Source: Aquila chrysaetos chrysaetos
Lineage: Eukaryota; Chordata; Aves; Accipitriformes; Accipitridae
DNA: 64,000 nt
Assembly (NCBI RefSeq): GCF_900496995.4
Contig: NC_044009.1
Coordinates: 46,484,005-46,548,004, forward strand
Direction of reading: 5' to 3'
Under the pieces are notes generated by a model. It saw nothing but the letters and a program-made list of their open reading frames with translations, ran no database searches and had not been told where the DNA came from. Shown piece after piece: positions 41,101 to 52,034 of this stretch. Made by a program: the position numbers and the translations under genes. How positions within the stretch are numbered: the stretch's first letter is position 1; each line of letters opens with the position of its first letter.

Positions 41101-44100
41101 CTGAATTACAAAAACACTGTTCTCACGGAGGGACTGACATTAGGGTCCAGGCTACATTTATCTGTATATATGAAAAAACTATTCCCATATCTAAAAAGAA
41201 TGGAGAGTTCCATATCTGGACACAAGATAAGCTGAAGTATATGAAGTCACACTACATACACAATAGGCAACTGACCTCATACCACTATGCCAGTGGTGAT
41301 GTTTTAAAGTTAACCACCATGGAAGTGATAGAATAACTAGCTGCCATTATTAAAAACCCATAAAATTAAAATTTCTCCATACCTTTTAGAGCCTCATTGA
41401 TGTACCGGCGGAAATAATCCACTCGCTGAGTGTCATTAATAAGATCCCCCGCGTCTCCTGTCGGCATACCATTTCCTGCTATGTAAATTGGGATCTTTGT
41501 ACCTGTATATTCCTGGGACACAAACTTCAGCAGCCTTCTTAATCCCCAAGGGACCACATGGATCCAAGAAGAGGCAGTCTGTGGCCAAGAAGGATCTACA
41601 TGCAAGGAGAAGTTCCCGATGCTCTCGTAGCTTGGTGTGCAGGTCCCATTAGTCACAGCACTGACCAGGCGGGAAGTGTAATGGGAAAGACCAAAAAAAT
41701 CTGCAGTCCCTTTCACCCAGGACTTCTCCTCTTCTGTAAACAGAGGCAGCTGTGCAACCGTTGTGGAGCACTGCTGGTTTACTTCCTGGATCTGAGCCTT
41801 CAGGATATCTGGATAATCACCATTAACAAAAATAGGGTGAGCAAACCAGCCAAGCATGAACTGCAGGTACCTCTCAGACGCCCTCACATCCTCAGAGTTG
41901 GTTGGAGTCTTGGGTTCAGCCCAATCCGAGTTCAGCACCAGCCCCACCTTTCCCAGTTGCTGAGAGCGGTATTTGTCATTATACAGGTGCCAGACCTTGG
42001 CATGAGCCTTGAGGATTGTGTGAGCCACCTGGGAGCAGAAAGCAAAGAAATATGTGTCACACTGCTTTGCACAAGAACTCTTCAGCATTGAGATTATTGC
42101 CATGTGAGAATGTTGTCTCCATCCAAAAGAAGAAACCTTGACAAAACAAATAATCATAGCCAGAGTGCAGCAGGTTTTGGATTAAGCAGAAGAATCTGGC
42201 TATTCATCAACACCAGCTTTCAGAATAGAAAAACAAAACAAAGTCATCTAGCACCCAATAACTATGCCATTTTTTGCAAGTATCATAAATCCAACAAGCA
42301 AATAGTTGTCTCAGAGGCCGCACTAGGCTTGAACATACTTAAAGTACAGAACCATCAGAGGAAAAAAACCACAACAATGGCAGCTGCAGGATCCTAGTTA
42401 TTCCCATGTCCCTACCTTGTAAGATGCTACTCCTGGGTCAGTGATTCCTGGAGGATGCTCTCCGGTGCCATAGCCAGCATAGCTGATAACCCAAGGCTCA
42501 TGGAAAGTAATCCAGATCTTGACCCGATCCCCAAAAGTGGCGAAGCAGAAGTCTGCATAGTTTACAAAAGCATCTATGATACTGTCATTCTGCCAGCCAC
42601 CAAGAACCTGAAGAGCTTGTGGGAGGTCCCAGTGGAACAAAGTCACCATGGGCTCAATGTTAGACTCTAGCAACCGGTTAATTAATTGGTTGTAATAATC
42701 CACACCCTTGGAGTTGATGGTCTCATTGGTGCCAGCAGGGAAAATTCTAGGCCAGGATACAGAAAATTTGTACAGTTGGGGATGAAGACCCCTAAGTAGG
42801 TAAATGTCGTAGCTGGTTTTATAGTAGCTGTCACATGCCACGTCTGCTGTTTGGTTCATGTAGACATGTCCTGCATGTCCAAACTGATCCCAGATGCTCT
42901 CTCCTTTCCCATCCTCTGCCCAAGCTCCTTCAATGTTAAAGGCACCTGTGGATGTGCCCCAGAGAAAACCACTTGGGAAAACATCTTGCAGAAAAGAATC
43001 CCTCTCCAATTCAGACTGTTTAGCAAACATTTCCCAAACTGTTTGATAGGACGAGCGAGGGGCAAGAACAGCATCTGGGTTCTCCTGTAGAGTATTTGTT
43101 TTGCTGGAAATAGAATAAAAAGAAGTTAATACCTCCAGGGTGGATGCCTGTGCCACAGAACTTGTGAATACAGAGGACAGAAGAATCATTTGCTTCCCAT
43201 TCAGCTGACATAGGCCACTTAGGGTATAGTTCCTTTGTCACCTGATCAGTCCAATCTACTGCCATCCTGCTAGCAGATGAAGGTGGAGTGCAATGAACTA
43301 ACTGCAGAGCAGCTCAAGAGCTATATAGCTAATGCATTTCTTTGCAGGTAGATTGTCATAATTCATTACAGCTAGGTCAAAGGTGCAAACAAAATCCTTG
43401 CAGTGTGTAGCATTTTCACATGCCACAACTCTCTCATGAGTTTCCATGGGATAAGCTAAAACTAATCAATCCTGCTTCCGTAATCCTTAGCATCTCCCTG
43501 CACAATGATATCTACATTTCTGCAGGCACAATTGGCTTCTCTCCTAGGAAAATCTCTGTTTTATTTTATTTTATTAATTTATTTTTAACTGTTTTGCCTT
43601 TGAAAAGAACAGAAGCCTTGGAAAATGTACTTGTTAGTATTAGCTTGAAGGTGCAATCTGGGTAACCAAGGATGAGTGAGTGCAAGAGGATTACACTGCC
43701 TGTAATAGCAGGATAGAGGATTGCCTGTAATAGCAAGAGACTGGGGCTCAGCAGAAAGGCATTCCTTTCCAGTCCTCTCAGCAACTAACAGCAGACTTTA
43801 CCACTAACACTGTCTTGTGTCTGCCTGCACATAGGTTTCTAGAGGACACTATTTTATTACAGTATCCGATTTAAAGGACAAAACCTGTACCTTAAAACAT
43901 GAGATGATGAGAAGTCCAAGAACTCATTAACATCATACCCAATCGTACGTGTCTCTTCTTTATTAATAGCTGAAAACAAAGGGTAAGTGATGGACTTAGT
44001 CACAACTTAGATGCCATGGACTGCTTGACACTACTTCTACATAGAATTACACCTTTAGAAACAAGCATGCTTTTCATAACTAATAGCTATTTTTCTCAGA

Positions 44101-47100
44101 TCAAATATGTTGGGTTTTTATTAGATATTTACAATTTCATGTTAAAAAATGATCACAGAATCATTTAGGTTGGGAAAGACCTTTAAGATGAGTCCAACCA
44201 TCAACCTAACACTGCCAAGTCCACCACTAAACCATCTCCCTAAGTGCCATATCTACACGTCTTTTAAATACCTCCAGGGATGGTGACTCAACCACTTCCC
44301 TGGGCAGCCTGCTCCAATGCTTGATAACCCTTTGCGTGAAGAAATTCTTCCTAATATCCAATCTAAACCTCCCCTGGTGCAACTTCAGGCTGATGAAAAT
44401 TATGAAAAGCTTTGGGGAAGATTTCCTGCTTCCCATCCCTCAACACTCACCATCCACCCTTAATCTTCCAAGAAGGCTATGAAAGAAACCATAAAGTTAT
44501 TTCATGTAATAGCAGCTGTCTGGACTGGACAATTTGAACATCCTCTATAATTTGCCATGCAGAGCTTAGCTAAAAAATCTCCTCCTTCTTGAAATACGTC
44601 ACTCACCTGCGACAATGGCAGCTACTGGTGTGAAAGAATTCTTTTCCATGGAACCACAATCAAGGAACTTTAGACTAAAAACCAAGATCTCTATGTCCTT
44701 CCAGACATTCTGCAAAACCAAAAGTCAGAGACTTGTATGAAAAGAAGCATCAGCCAGCTAGTAAAACCATGCTCTTGGCATTTGTTGCTTTTAACACAGA
44801 ATAGGAAGTACCTAGAAGACTGAGAATCGGTGATAAAGTTCTTCAAAGTTAAATTCATAAATCAACAGAGTAAGCATTAAATACCACCCACTATTCTTCT
44901 CTGATCCAAAAAAAGCCCAATGCAAATCAAAGCATAAACCCCAGAAACTTTCAGTGTTCGACTTCTCATTGAAAAGGCACAAGGAAGTATGTCCTTTTTT
45001 GAAAGTTTACTTGGTAAGAATTTGTGGCCATAAACGTTTGACCCACTTCAGATTTTTAGAGTAATTGCAGCATGCTGGGACCCTAAAGAGAATGAGTCAC
45101 ATGGGCAGCTCCTTATTCTGCTACTCAGTTGCTGTATGACTCTCATCTTACATATTTTAAGAGTGCAATTCACTACCAGAGGTTTAATATCAGGTACTAG
45201 CCTATAGCATTGCTGACATTGTTGCTGCCATGCGATCTAATCCTTTCACAAACTCATCCTCATTAACATTCCTAGCACTGCCTCTACTGAGGAGGAGTTG
45301 CAAAGTTTGGTAGTACCATTGCAGAACCCATGCTAGAATAAAACAATGTCTTTTAGTGTATAGGTATTAGCCTAACAGCTTATCAAGCACTTAGGATGTG
45401 AGAGAGAAGGTTTTTCAGTCCTGGACAAAAGAATTATGCCATTCCAGTCATTAACGCATCAATAATGAGCATTGACCAAGATGATCCTTCCCAGCACTTT
45501 CGAACACCTGTTTTTAAGTCAGAATAACAACAGAGAAGTAAGTGAGAACTATGCAGCTGTTTCCTAGTGTAGCTGTTGTCTGAGTTCTTGCAGCAAATCA
45601 GAACTGTTTAGACATGCATCAAGAAACATGAAATTCCCCTTCTATTTACGGTCTGTTGTCCGCTGCTATAATTTTAACACTGTGCATAATATTACCTGGA
45701 ATTCATTCAATTTCTTGTAAAAATCTGTTTCATTTCCACAACAGTACTGAAGGCTGAGAGACAGAAAGTCTACCGAATCCTGGAAACCAGAAAAGGAAAA
45801 GAATCACCCTGGAGTAAAATGTATTTTTTGCAGGTATTACATGAAAAATATATAAAATTGTGAAATGTTTGATAAAGATACATTGCTGGAGTAAGAAGCC
45901 ATACAGCTATAGGGGAGCCCTGGACAATATAATGAGTACAAACTGGATACTGTATGGGAAGATGCATTTTGTATCTCTCCTTCTAAAGAAAGTAAAAATT
46001 AAACAGCTAAATTAAATTCTAGGAGCATTTTATGAATTTAATACTAATGATTTACGGTTGATTTTTTAATTAGTAAGACTGTCTATGATTAATCAGACAG
46101 ACAAACCTTTGCAACTATGTGCTTCAGGTAGGCCTTATCAATAATCCTTTGGGGAAAGTCCACTTCAGAAATCTTTAATCATTCCAAACTACAAGCGTTA
46201 GCCCACTACAAGTCATCAAGTTCAAGGGAATAGATCGTATTCTTTTATTAAACCAGCTGATGAAGTTGGAAAAAACCTGATAAGCTTTCAGTTTATTTTT
46301 CAGTCCAAGGTTTTCTTCTAGTTTAGTCAGCTCATCTAATACAACATCTTTCCTCTCCCTACAAACCACACCTTGCTTATATCCTTGAAATGCCATGCCT
46401 ACAACATCGCTTACCCTATTACTAAGCTTTGAAGGATTGAGAATACAAGCAAAAAACCTGCACTGTCATTTGTTCACTGTATCCTACATCAACATCCTCT
46501 AGGTGAAGACAACTACTAACAGAGAGTTTGGTCTTTACAGAAAGGATATTATCGTCTCTGTAGAAATTATGTTCTCCTTGTGTTGTGCCATCCCCATGCA
46601 ACTAGATCACTTTTGGCACAGCTCAGTCTGTGTTTTAACATTATAAGCAGATTTTTTAAATAGCAGTTATTTGAAATACAGTATCTATTTCTTTGGTGGT
46701 GCATTAAGTAGACTTGCAAAGAAAATGACAATGGGTACACTTTTTGCAGACACCTTGTCATTTAAGCATGACAATTGCTAAAATTGCCAATTATGAGAGC
46801 AAATATCTCTATATATCTTAATCAGTGATTACTTGTCAAGAAAGGATGCTGAAGTAATTTTTAAAATCAGCGAGCTTCACATGATCAGACTAATCAAATA
46901 AGTAAAATTTACCAAATTGGTCAACTGGTCAACTTGCTGAAATTGTATTTAACTTGCAATAAGTCACTTGATCCCGTACATAAAAATCAAATTAAATCAA
47001 ATCAAATTTACACAATTTTGGAAATAATTTCTATTAAAGTGTTACCTGAAGAGAAACTGAAAGCAATTCTGAAGAAGAGCTATCCAAGGCATGACCCATT

Positions 47101-49730
47101 CCTAAAGCAATGGACAGTTTTCCACCTTGAAAAAAAAAAGAGGCAGTCTATTGGTAGTATGTTAAGGACAAATAAAAAATTTCAGTTCACTGCAGTTATT
47201 TTAAAAACTGTTGTTAATTTCTGAGGACGTGGAACATCAGACAGTGCCCTAAGTAGCTGAGTTCAGAATACCCAGTAGGATTTCAATGAAGAGTTGAAGA
47301 AGGTAGAAATTCAAAGGCAGAGTTCAAGGAGTCTTTGTCAATAAATCCTTGTCTTATCATGACAGCTCATGAACATCTTAGCACTGCTGCTTGCAGGAAG
47401 GTGGATCTGAATACAGCTGTCCAGTGGGTGCCCTTCCACTCCACGCATAATTATAAGTAATATCTTTCATTTTTATGCCTTTGTGGTGGTTCTACAGTGG
47501 CTATTTTTTTAAATCCATTCTGTGATGGATGCTGCTGAGGTGCTGGGACGCCGGGAATTTGGGGGGACAGGTTATGTGGGAGGGAAGCTGGGCAACTTCT
47601 AAAGAGTGAACTGTACTGCAAAGTGTTTTTGACAAATGCAGGAATTAAAAATAAATTAATTAATTAAAAATTTGAAAAAACAGGACTCAGCCAGCTCTAC
47701 TGATTGTCTGCTTGGGAGAGAGAAATTCCAAGCCCAAAGAAGGCAGACCCATGAGGACAGCTGCTTAGAAAATCCTGAGTACCCATCTTAGAAGAGGTGA
47801 AATTCTCTTGCTCTGTGTAACACAGGTAGAGTTAAGATTTAATTATTTAAAAATCCCAGTGTCTGCAATGAGTAAAGTCAAACAAAGGACACTGTAGACT
47901 TCCTCACACTATTATTATCTCTCAGGAGACTTCTTGTGCCTTGTTTCTTCATGGTTTGAGGTACATTCCAGGAATTTTTTAGTCTTTCCTCTGTGGGTCA
48001 GGAAGAGGTACACAAAAGTATATTATTATCTACAAATAGCTTGATTATTATGATTTTGTCATTGTACACAGAAACAAATAGAATAAGACTGGATTTGAGT
48101 AATTTTAAAGTAATTTGTAACTGATAGAGATAATTAATTTTCATTTTATGCAAAAAAGTAAATATTTTGTTTCATGTTAGTTTATTTAACTTTTTGAAGT
48201 TAAATAAAATCATTTCACTTTGATTAAATGAGAAATGTCATTTTAAACCATGATCAGTTTTGTTTAAGTGGATTTTTTAAATAAATTTGCAAAGATTTCC
48301 ATGTTTTGGGTGGAAGGCTGATAGTTGAATTTGACCTGATTCTTCAGCTAGATCTGGATCTCCAAAGCTGTATTCCTTGGGAACAGATCATGCCTGAATC
48401 AAAAAGCCTGCACCCATCACAAATAAGAGATTATAGCACAGGCACTGACTGATGGCATAATCTTTCTCTCTTAGCTGAAATGGTAGCAACTGCAATCTGT
48501 TTTCAATGACTTTGAAATAAGGAATAAGGCTTTGAAAATGAGATGACTGAGCAGGAATCAAAAGATTCTTCCTAAGTCTTATTCCCACTTTTATCCTACA
48601 ATACATTTAAGGTTTGGTATATGAACAGTATGAGACTACATTTCATCAGGGGCACCTGCTGGTCTTTAAATTAAGAGCACAGGGATAACAGCCCTTAGAG
48701 AAAAAGCATATAGAAGTATTATAATTGCTTTTGAAGTACTAGTTTCTGATGCTCACATTAACCACAGGCTATTTAATATTTCCCTGATGCTTAAAAAACT
48801 AAATATAAATATGCACTCATACACATATATATTATCCCCAACTATCTTGACTATCATTTCAAGTAAAATGCGATTACCAGTGAATTATAAAACAATTATC
48901 AAGATAAGGGATTTGAGGGAACTCGTTACTCAAGGATTTCTATATAATTCTGAGAGCACTGACAGCATATTCACAGAGATTGCATATAGCCATTGCCATT
49001 TAATCCCATCACAAAATATTTGTGAAAAAGCTGTATTAAAAAAATCCCTCTCCCCATTCTCCTTACCTGCTGGTGAGTATTTCTCATGGTAGACAGTGTA
49101 AGCTCTTTCATGAGCGGCAGCTAAGGCCTGGGCTCGGTACTGGGGGTCATCGTAAGGCAGGCTTCTCAGGACCTCCGGCAGGTCGCTGAAGGTGAGCCAC
49201 ACATCAACCAGGTCCCCAAAAACACGGAAGCTGAACTCTGCGTATTCCACAAAAAGGTCAGCGAAAGCGTTGGCTTTCCTACCCGTGGCCTGCATGGCCA
49301 CAGCGCCAGGGACACGCCGGTGATGCAGAACTACCACTGGCCTGAGGTCTGCAGCAACCAGGGTCTCGAGCAGCTCCTGGTAGCACTCCACTTGGGCTTC
49401 ATCTGGCTTCCTGGCATCCGCCTTCGGCAGAATGCATGCCCACGGCAGGAAGACTTTGTAATGCGTCACCCCAATCTCACGAAGGTGGGAGAAGTACCGG
49501 GACAGCTCAGGAGCCACGAGATCTTGTTGGCACAGGTAATCATGGGCTTCAGCCACAGCAGGGCCCTGATCTTCCTTGGGTAGGACTTGGTTCTGCAGAT
49601 GCAATCTATTTACTAACTCGCTGGGTAGAGGTCCAGCAATGGCGATAAAATTCTGAGCGAATTCCCCATTTATCCCAAGACTGGGAGAGACTAACAGAAA
49701 GAAGATGACTGTCTTACAAAACAGCTCCAT
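28939..49730 (-). CDS. LCT: LCT, lactase-phlorizin hydrolase, 17 coding exons, complete
   Basis: Complete 1926-aa brush-border beta-glycosidase (human 1927), minus strand. Exons 1 to 17: 49067-49730, 47046-47125, 45696-45779, 44607-44709, 43891-43969, 42416-43103, 41383-42028, 38523-40082, 37917-38185, 37173-37463, 35863-36061, 34932-35134, 34447-34556, 32368-32502, 31034-31257, 29897-30133, 28939-29147 (stop TGA). All introns are GT-AG and phases agree throughout, without frameshift or premature stop. Layout: signal peptide; truncated glycosidase repeat I; repeats II, III and IV of family GH1; a membrane helix (about 1884-1905); and a short basic cytoplasmic tail. Family knowledge: repeat III hydrolyses phlorizin and other aryl glucosides or glycosylceramides, repeat IV hydrolyses lactose, and repeats I-II act as an intramolecular folding aid that is later removed. 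Here the catalytic glutamates of III (1062, 1272) and IV (1538, 1749) are present. The ATG at 49730 follows a TATA box by about 40 bp and has no upstream in-frame ATG. Confidence 0.97.
29897..37463 (-). CDS. LCT: LCT exons 10-16: repeat IV (lactase)
   Basis: Residues about 1372-1846. Motifs in order: [11 protein letters not shown] (exon 10), [31 protein letters not shown] (exon 11), FWITLNEP (Glu1538, acid/base), [14 protein letters not shown] (exon 12), [16 protein letters not shown] (exon 13), [13 protein letters not shown] (exon 14), PPIYVTENG (Glu1749, nucleophile, exon 15) and [18 protein letters not shown] (exon 16). All GH1 signature positions are intact. Exon 10 has two identical donors 24 bp apart (see findings). 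The exon 13 acceptor is TGGCTTAG before TTT TTT CTA; a second AG ten bases into the exon would break the frame. Confidence 0.95.
32118..32177. repeat. A-homopolymer in LCT intron 14
   Basis: A28 at 32150-32177, preceded by ordinary AT-rich sequence. No retroposed body is recognisable next to it. Confidence 0.8.
32690..33620. other. Unclassified GC-richer insert-like block in LCT intron 13
   Basis: This stretch of the 1.9-kb intron between exons 14 and 13 is richer in G+C than its surroundings. It contains two perfect inverted repeats (32718-32742 and 32770-32791) and a TATAAAAA box near 33209. It looks like a decayed mobile element, but I recognise no family and cannot define its ends. Open frames inside are not similar to known proteins. 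Confidence 0.3.
36690..36945 (+). mobile_element. CR1 LINE fragment (reverse transcriptase part) in LCT intron 10
   Basis: The plus-strand translation with minor frame damage reads [25 protein letters not shown] and [12 protein letters not shown]. These are the conserved reverse-transcriptase motif and following segment of avian CR1 ORF2. An in-frame TAG and the lack of flanking ORF2 sequence show it is a dead fragment. It lies opposite in orientation to LCT. Confidence 0.82.
37917..40082 (-). CDS. LCT: LCT exons 8-9: end of repeat II and repeat III (phlorizin hydrolase)
   Basis: Exon 8 is one 1560-bp exon. Repeat III starts near residue 897 ([20 protein letters not shown]) and ends near 1363 in exon 9. 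The acid/base motif is WITFNEP (Glu1062) and the nucleophile motif is PPIYIIENG (Glu1272; human Glu1273). The residue just before the nucleophile is Ile rather than the Thr usual in GH1 enzymes. The linker between repeats II and III ([18 protein letters not shown]) lacks the Arg at the human Arg868 processing site. Exon 9 carries the aglycone-side motif [13 protein letters not shown] and the start of repeat IV. Confidence 0.95.
41383..43103 (-). CDS. LCT: LCT exons 6-7: repeat II (catalytically dead)
   Basis: Residues 337-782; repeat II continues into exon 8 to about residue 843. It begins [20 protein letters not shown]. The acid/base motif reads TFHEPW (Glu539 retained, Asn replaced by His538). 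The nucleophile motif reads IYIAGNG, with Gly751 where GH1 enzymes have Glu. The same two substitutions occur in human repeat II, so loss of catalysis predates the bird-mammal split. Several N-glycosylation sequons are visible (NQT, NET, NDS, NGT). As in mammals, this part is probably structural and needed for folding and transport of the enzyme. Confidence 0.93.
43687..43740. repeat. Short local tandem duplication in LCT intron 5
   Basis: The string TTGCCTGTAATAGCA/CTGCCTGTAATAGCA occurs twice about 24 bp apart, separated by GGATAGAGGA. Too short to class as an element. Confidence 0.6.
43891..49730 (-). CDS. LCT: LCT exons 1-5: signal peptide and repeat I
   Basis: Residues 1-337. The signal peptide is [19 protein letters not shown], matching the human MEL start. 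Repeat I is a shortened GH1 relic: it keeps [23 protein letters not shown] and [28 protein letters not shown] but lacks both catalytic glutamate motifs, the NEP position reading SDL. Four small exons of 79-103 bp follow: [10 protein letters not shown] (exon 2), [13 protein letters not shown] (exon 3), [17 protein letters not shown] (exon 4), [16 protein letters not shown] (exon 5). All align with the human order. These small exons were found from splice sites and alignment because each is too short to stand out by open frame. Confidence 0.93.
44155..44465 (-). mobile_element. CR1 LINE 3' end in LCT intron 4
   Basis: The minus-strand translation carries the CR1 ORF2 C-terminal block ([20 protein letters not shown], then [12 protein letters not shown]). 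On the plus strand the 3' tail reads CACAGAATCATTTAGGTTGG, followed by AAAGACCTTTAAGATGAGTCC, the reverse complement of the classic CR1 3' UTR. It is 5'-truncated, as most CR1 copies are, and lies in the same orientation as LCT. Confidence 0.9.
49067..49730 (-). CDS. LCT: LCT exon 1 (translation start)
   Basis: Coding part 664 bp, start ATG at 49730-49728, donor CCAGCAG|GTAAGG at 49066-49061. It encodes residues 1-221 and the first base of codon 222. The frame is open upstream only to a GTG, with no ATG, so this ATG is the sole start. A 5' UTR of roughly 10-15 nt is expected from the TATA position, close to the very short leader of human LCT mRNA. Confidence 0.93.
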
Positions 49731-49734
49731 TTCT

Positions 49735-49822
49735 GGCCCTGCTTCAGACACAGTTATTACACCCTACTTATATTACAGTATAAGTAATATTTAACTGAAA
49801 TTATCTATTACACAGATAAATG
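49735..49822 (-). promoter_or_regulatory. LCT proximal promoter (TATA, HNF1-like and GATA motifs)
   Basis: Read on the minus strand: GATA-type sites at 49814-49819 (TTATCT) and 49801-49806 (AGATAA), an HNF1-like GTTAAATATTAC at 49784-49795, and a TATA element ATATAAGTAG at 49764-49773, then the ATG at 49730. Mammalian LCT promoters are known to use GATA factors, HNF1-alpha and CDX2 just upstream of a TATA box. The arrangement here is consistent with intestinal expression being conserved, but factor binding is inferred only from motif resemblance. Confidence 0.6.
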
Positions 49823-52010
49823 TTCCCAGAACTACCTGACACTAGAATGATAACAAATCAGGACTTCCAATCAACAGATGAACAAACAAATGGATGAATA
49901 CAAAAACCACTGTCAAGCAATTAGCTGGAGAAAGGTCATGTAGAAACATTTTGAGATGTTCAGGTTCCCCTTTATGCTTGAACATCAGCTGCCATTTGCT
50001 GACACTGCCTCCTTTTCAGAGGCAGATAAAATAAGTAGACAATGCCTTTCATCTCCTTGTGGCCTTTTTTGGCTTAAGAGGAATCCCAGCACAGATCTCG
50101 ATGCAGAACATAACAAGAGTAGAGTTATCTGCATTCCTGGGGCTGGGTGCCACCACGGCTCAGGGTGTGCAGGACAGCAAGAGGCATGCTTGCACTCTAA
50201 TTCTTGGATGCATAAAGGAAATCTGAGATGTGGCACCTTACCCACTTGGAAAAGTGGTTGTTATGTGAATTCAGGCAACAGCAACAACGTGCGTCCTCAT
50301 GCCCGATAACATCGAGGAATTTGAATACCATTTTATTGCTTTCCAAAGTACTCCTTCCTTCAGCCTTGAAAACACATGCTTTCTCAGCAGGGTGGACACA
50401 TACAGATTGCCTACCTGAACTGCTGCAGGGAGGAGATAACTCGACTTTTCTACATTCAAATACAGCAAAACTGAAGAGATGAGAACATTTGCTGCCTAAA
50501 TACAGAACGTTTAAATCAACTAAACACAAAATTCTACATAACTGTATTGAAAAGTCAGTTCCGTCTCCCAGTTTATTTCCTTTAATAACTAGCTTTTTGT
50601 CTAAAGCATAGCTGGAATCATCTGGGCAACTTATTGCTCTGTCAAGCAGTACTATCTTTAAGTTACAGTAGAAAATGTCTCTCAACATTTGCTGTTACTC
50701 AAATTACAATCCCTATACAAGCTATAAGATTGGCTAATTTGTGTACTTTGACCCTGTTTGATTCCCAGGTGACTTTTTTTTTTTTCCAGCAAAGCTTGCT
50801 GAAACATTGTGTTTACTGTTCTGAACAACTACGTGTGCTCTTCTTTTATTTCCCGATGTTTGAATAACAAGTTTGAATACAAACTTTACAGCACCACCTG
50901 CTGCTTATTTTGCAGTAGAGCAGTGTTAACTCAGAAAGATAACTCCTCCTAGCCTATGAAGCATATAGAACTGGGGAAAGAGAAGCAGAAAAAGAATACT
51001 TTCTCCTATGTGAAGAATATTTATTATCAAACAAAGATTGGGTGGAGGGGAAAACACATAATGAAGTACAAACATCTTCCTGTCCTTATTTTGAAAGTAA
51101 ATGAACAATACAGAATAACATGAAACTGTTGTTGCAGGGGGGCAGCAATTTTTCATGAAATGTAGCATTTGCCAAGATGCAGTTTATGTAAGAAATTAGT
51201 GGAGAGAATTTACTGCAGTTAGTGAGCTAGTGCCCAGTGATGTGGTAGTGCTGTTGGTGACAAATATTTACAATTCCTTCCATTCCTTAAATATAACTGT
51301 TATCTTTAATGATATGCTTAGTTAGACTCCGGCATATCTCTCCAAAGCTGGGAGACACTAACAGGAAAAGGACAACTGTCTTACAAATCAGCTCCGTTTC
51401 TGGACCTGCTTCAGAAACAGTTATTTCACACTATTTATACTTAAAATATATAGCTTTTGTAGCTTTCATGCTATTACAAATGTTTCTTAGGTGCCAGTAT
51501 CAGGTTGACAAGACAAATATTCCAGGTATTTTTAATTCTTAATAGATTATTTAATAATCCTACAGCATACAGCAAATAATTGAGAACAACAGAAATTTAA
51601 GTAAAATTTTCTCGTAGAAAAATCTACATACAAGTTTACAAATATAGTCTTAAAAATCCCTCACAAATTATGGCAGTTTTCAATTCACTTACAAGTCAAG
51701 ACATTCATCAAGATGGGGGTTTCTGACTTCCTGACTTAAAGTCTTGCTTTGGGCTTGGCTATTTTCAATTTTCTATTTTACATATGCAACAGGAGCATAC
51801 ACATCTTTAGTCCATCTAAAAAGAAAGAGAAGCAATCAGAGTTTCTCATTATCCATTACTGGAAGTTAAAAAACAGCATCTGTCATCCACGAAATTTAAT
51901 CTTTCTTAAGACATTAAACATTTAGATCACTATGTTTTCAGCCTCAAAGCATAGGCATAGAAAATAGCAATCCCACATATGAGTGACAACAAATCCACCC
52001 CCAGACATCT
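49823..52010. other. LCT-MCM6 intergenic interval
   Basis: About 2.2 kb between the LCT promoter and the probable MCM6 poly(A) site. Apart from the duplicated LCT 5' fragment at 51348-51439, I see only AT-rich single-copy sequence and short T runs. Confidence 0.65.
51348..51439 (-). pseudogene. Partial duplicate of LCT promoter, leader and signal peptide
   Basis: This 92-bp stretch aligns without gaps to 49681-49772, the LCT signal peptide, leader and TATA region, with 13 mismatches by eye (about 86% identity). It lies in the same orientation, 1667 bp further upstream. The codon matching the LCT ATG is ACG (51397-51395). The signal-peptide frame is still open and reads TELICKTVVLFLLVSPSFG. 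Similarity fades on both sides, and I find no copy of the rest of exon 1, so it is a remnant of a partial tandem duplication rather than a second gene. Confidence 0.8.
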
Positions 52011-52028
52011 CCAGACATTTAATGATCT

Positions 52029-52034
52029 TTTATT
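52029..52034 (-). terminator. MCM6 polyadenylation signal AATAAA
   Basis: Minus-strand hexamer about 395 bp after the MCM6 stop, followed on that strand by a strong GT-rich element (GTCTGGAGATGTCTGGGGG). It sets the probable MCM6 3' end near 52010. Confidence 0.75.

Noticed and set aside
49740-49751. Seven-codon upstream extension of the LCT frame (SEAGPE before MEL)
   Set aside because: The extension begins with GTG, not ATG, lies between the TATA box and the ATG, and human LCT starts at the equivalent MEL.
49960-50690. Minus-strand frames of 85-163 codons upstream of LCT, considered as a second LCT exon
   Set aside because: They share no motif with the glycosidase repeats or with LCT exon 1; only the short segment at 51348-51439 is duplicated.
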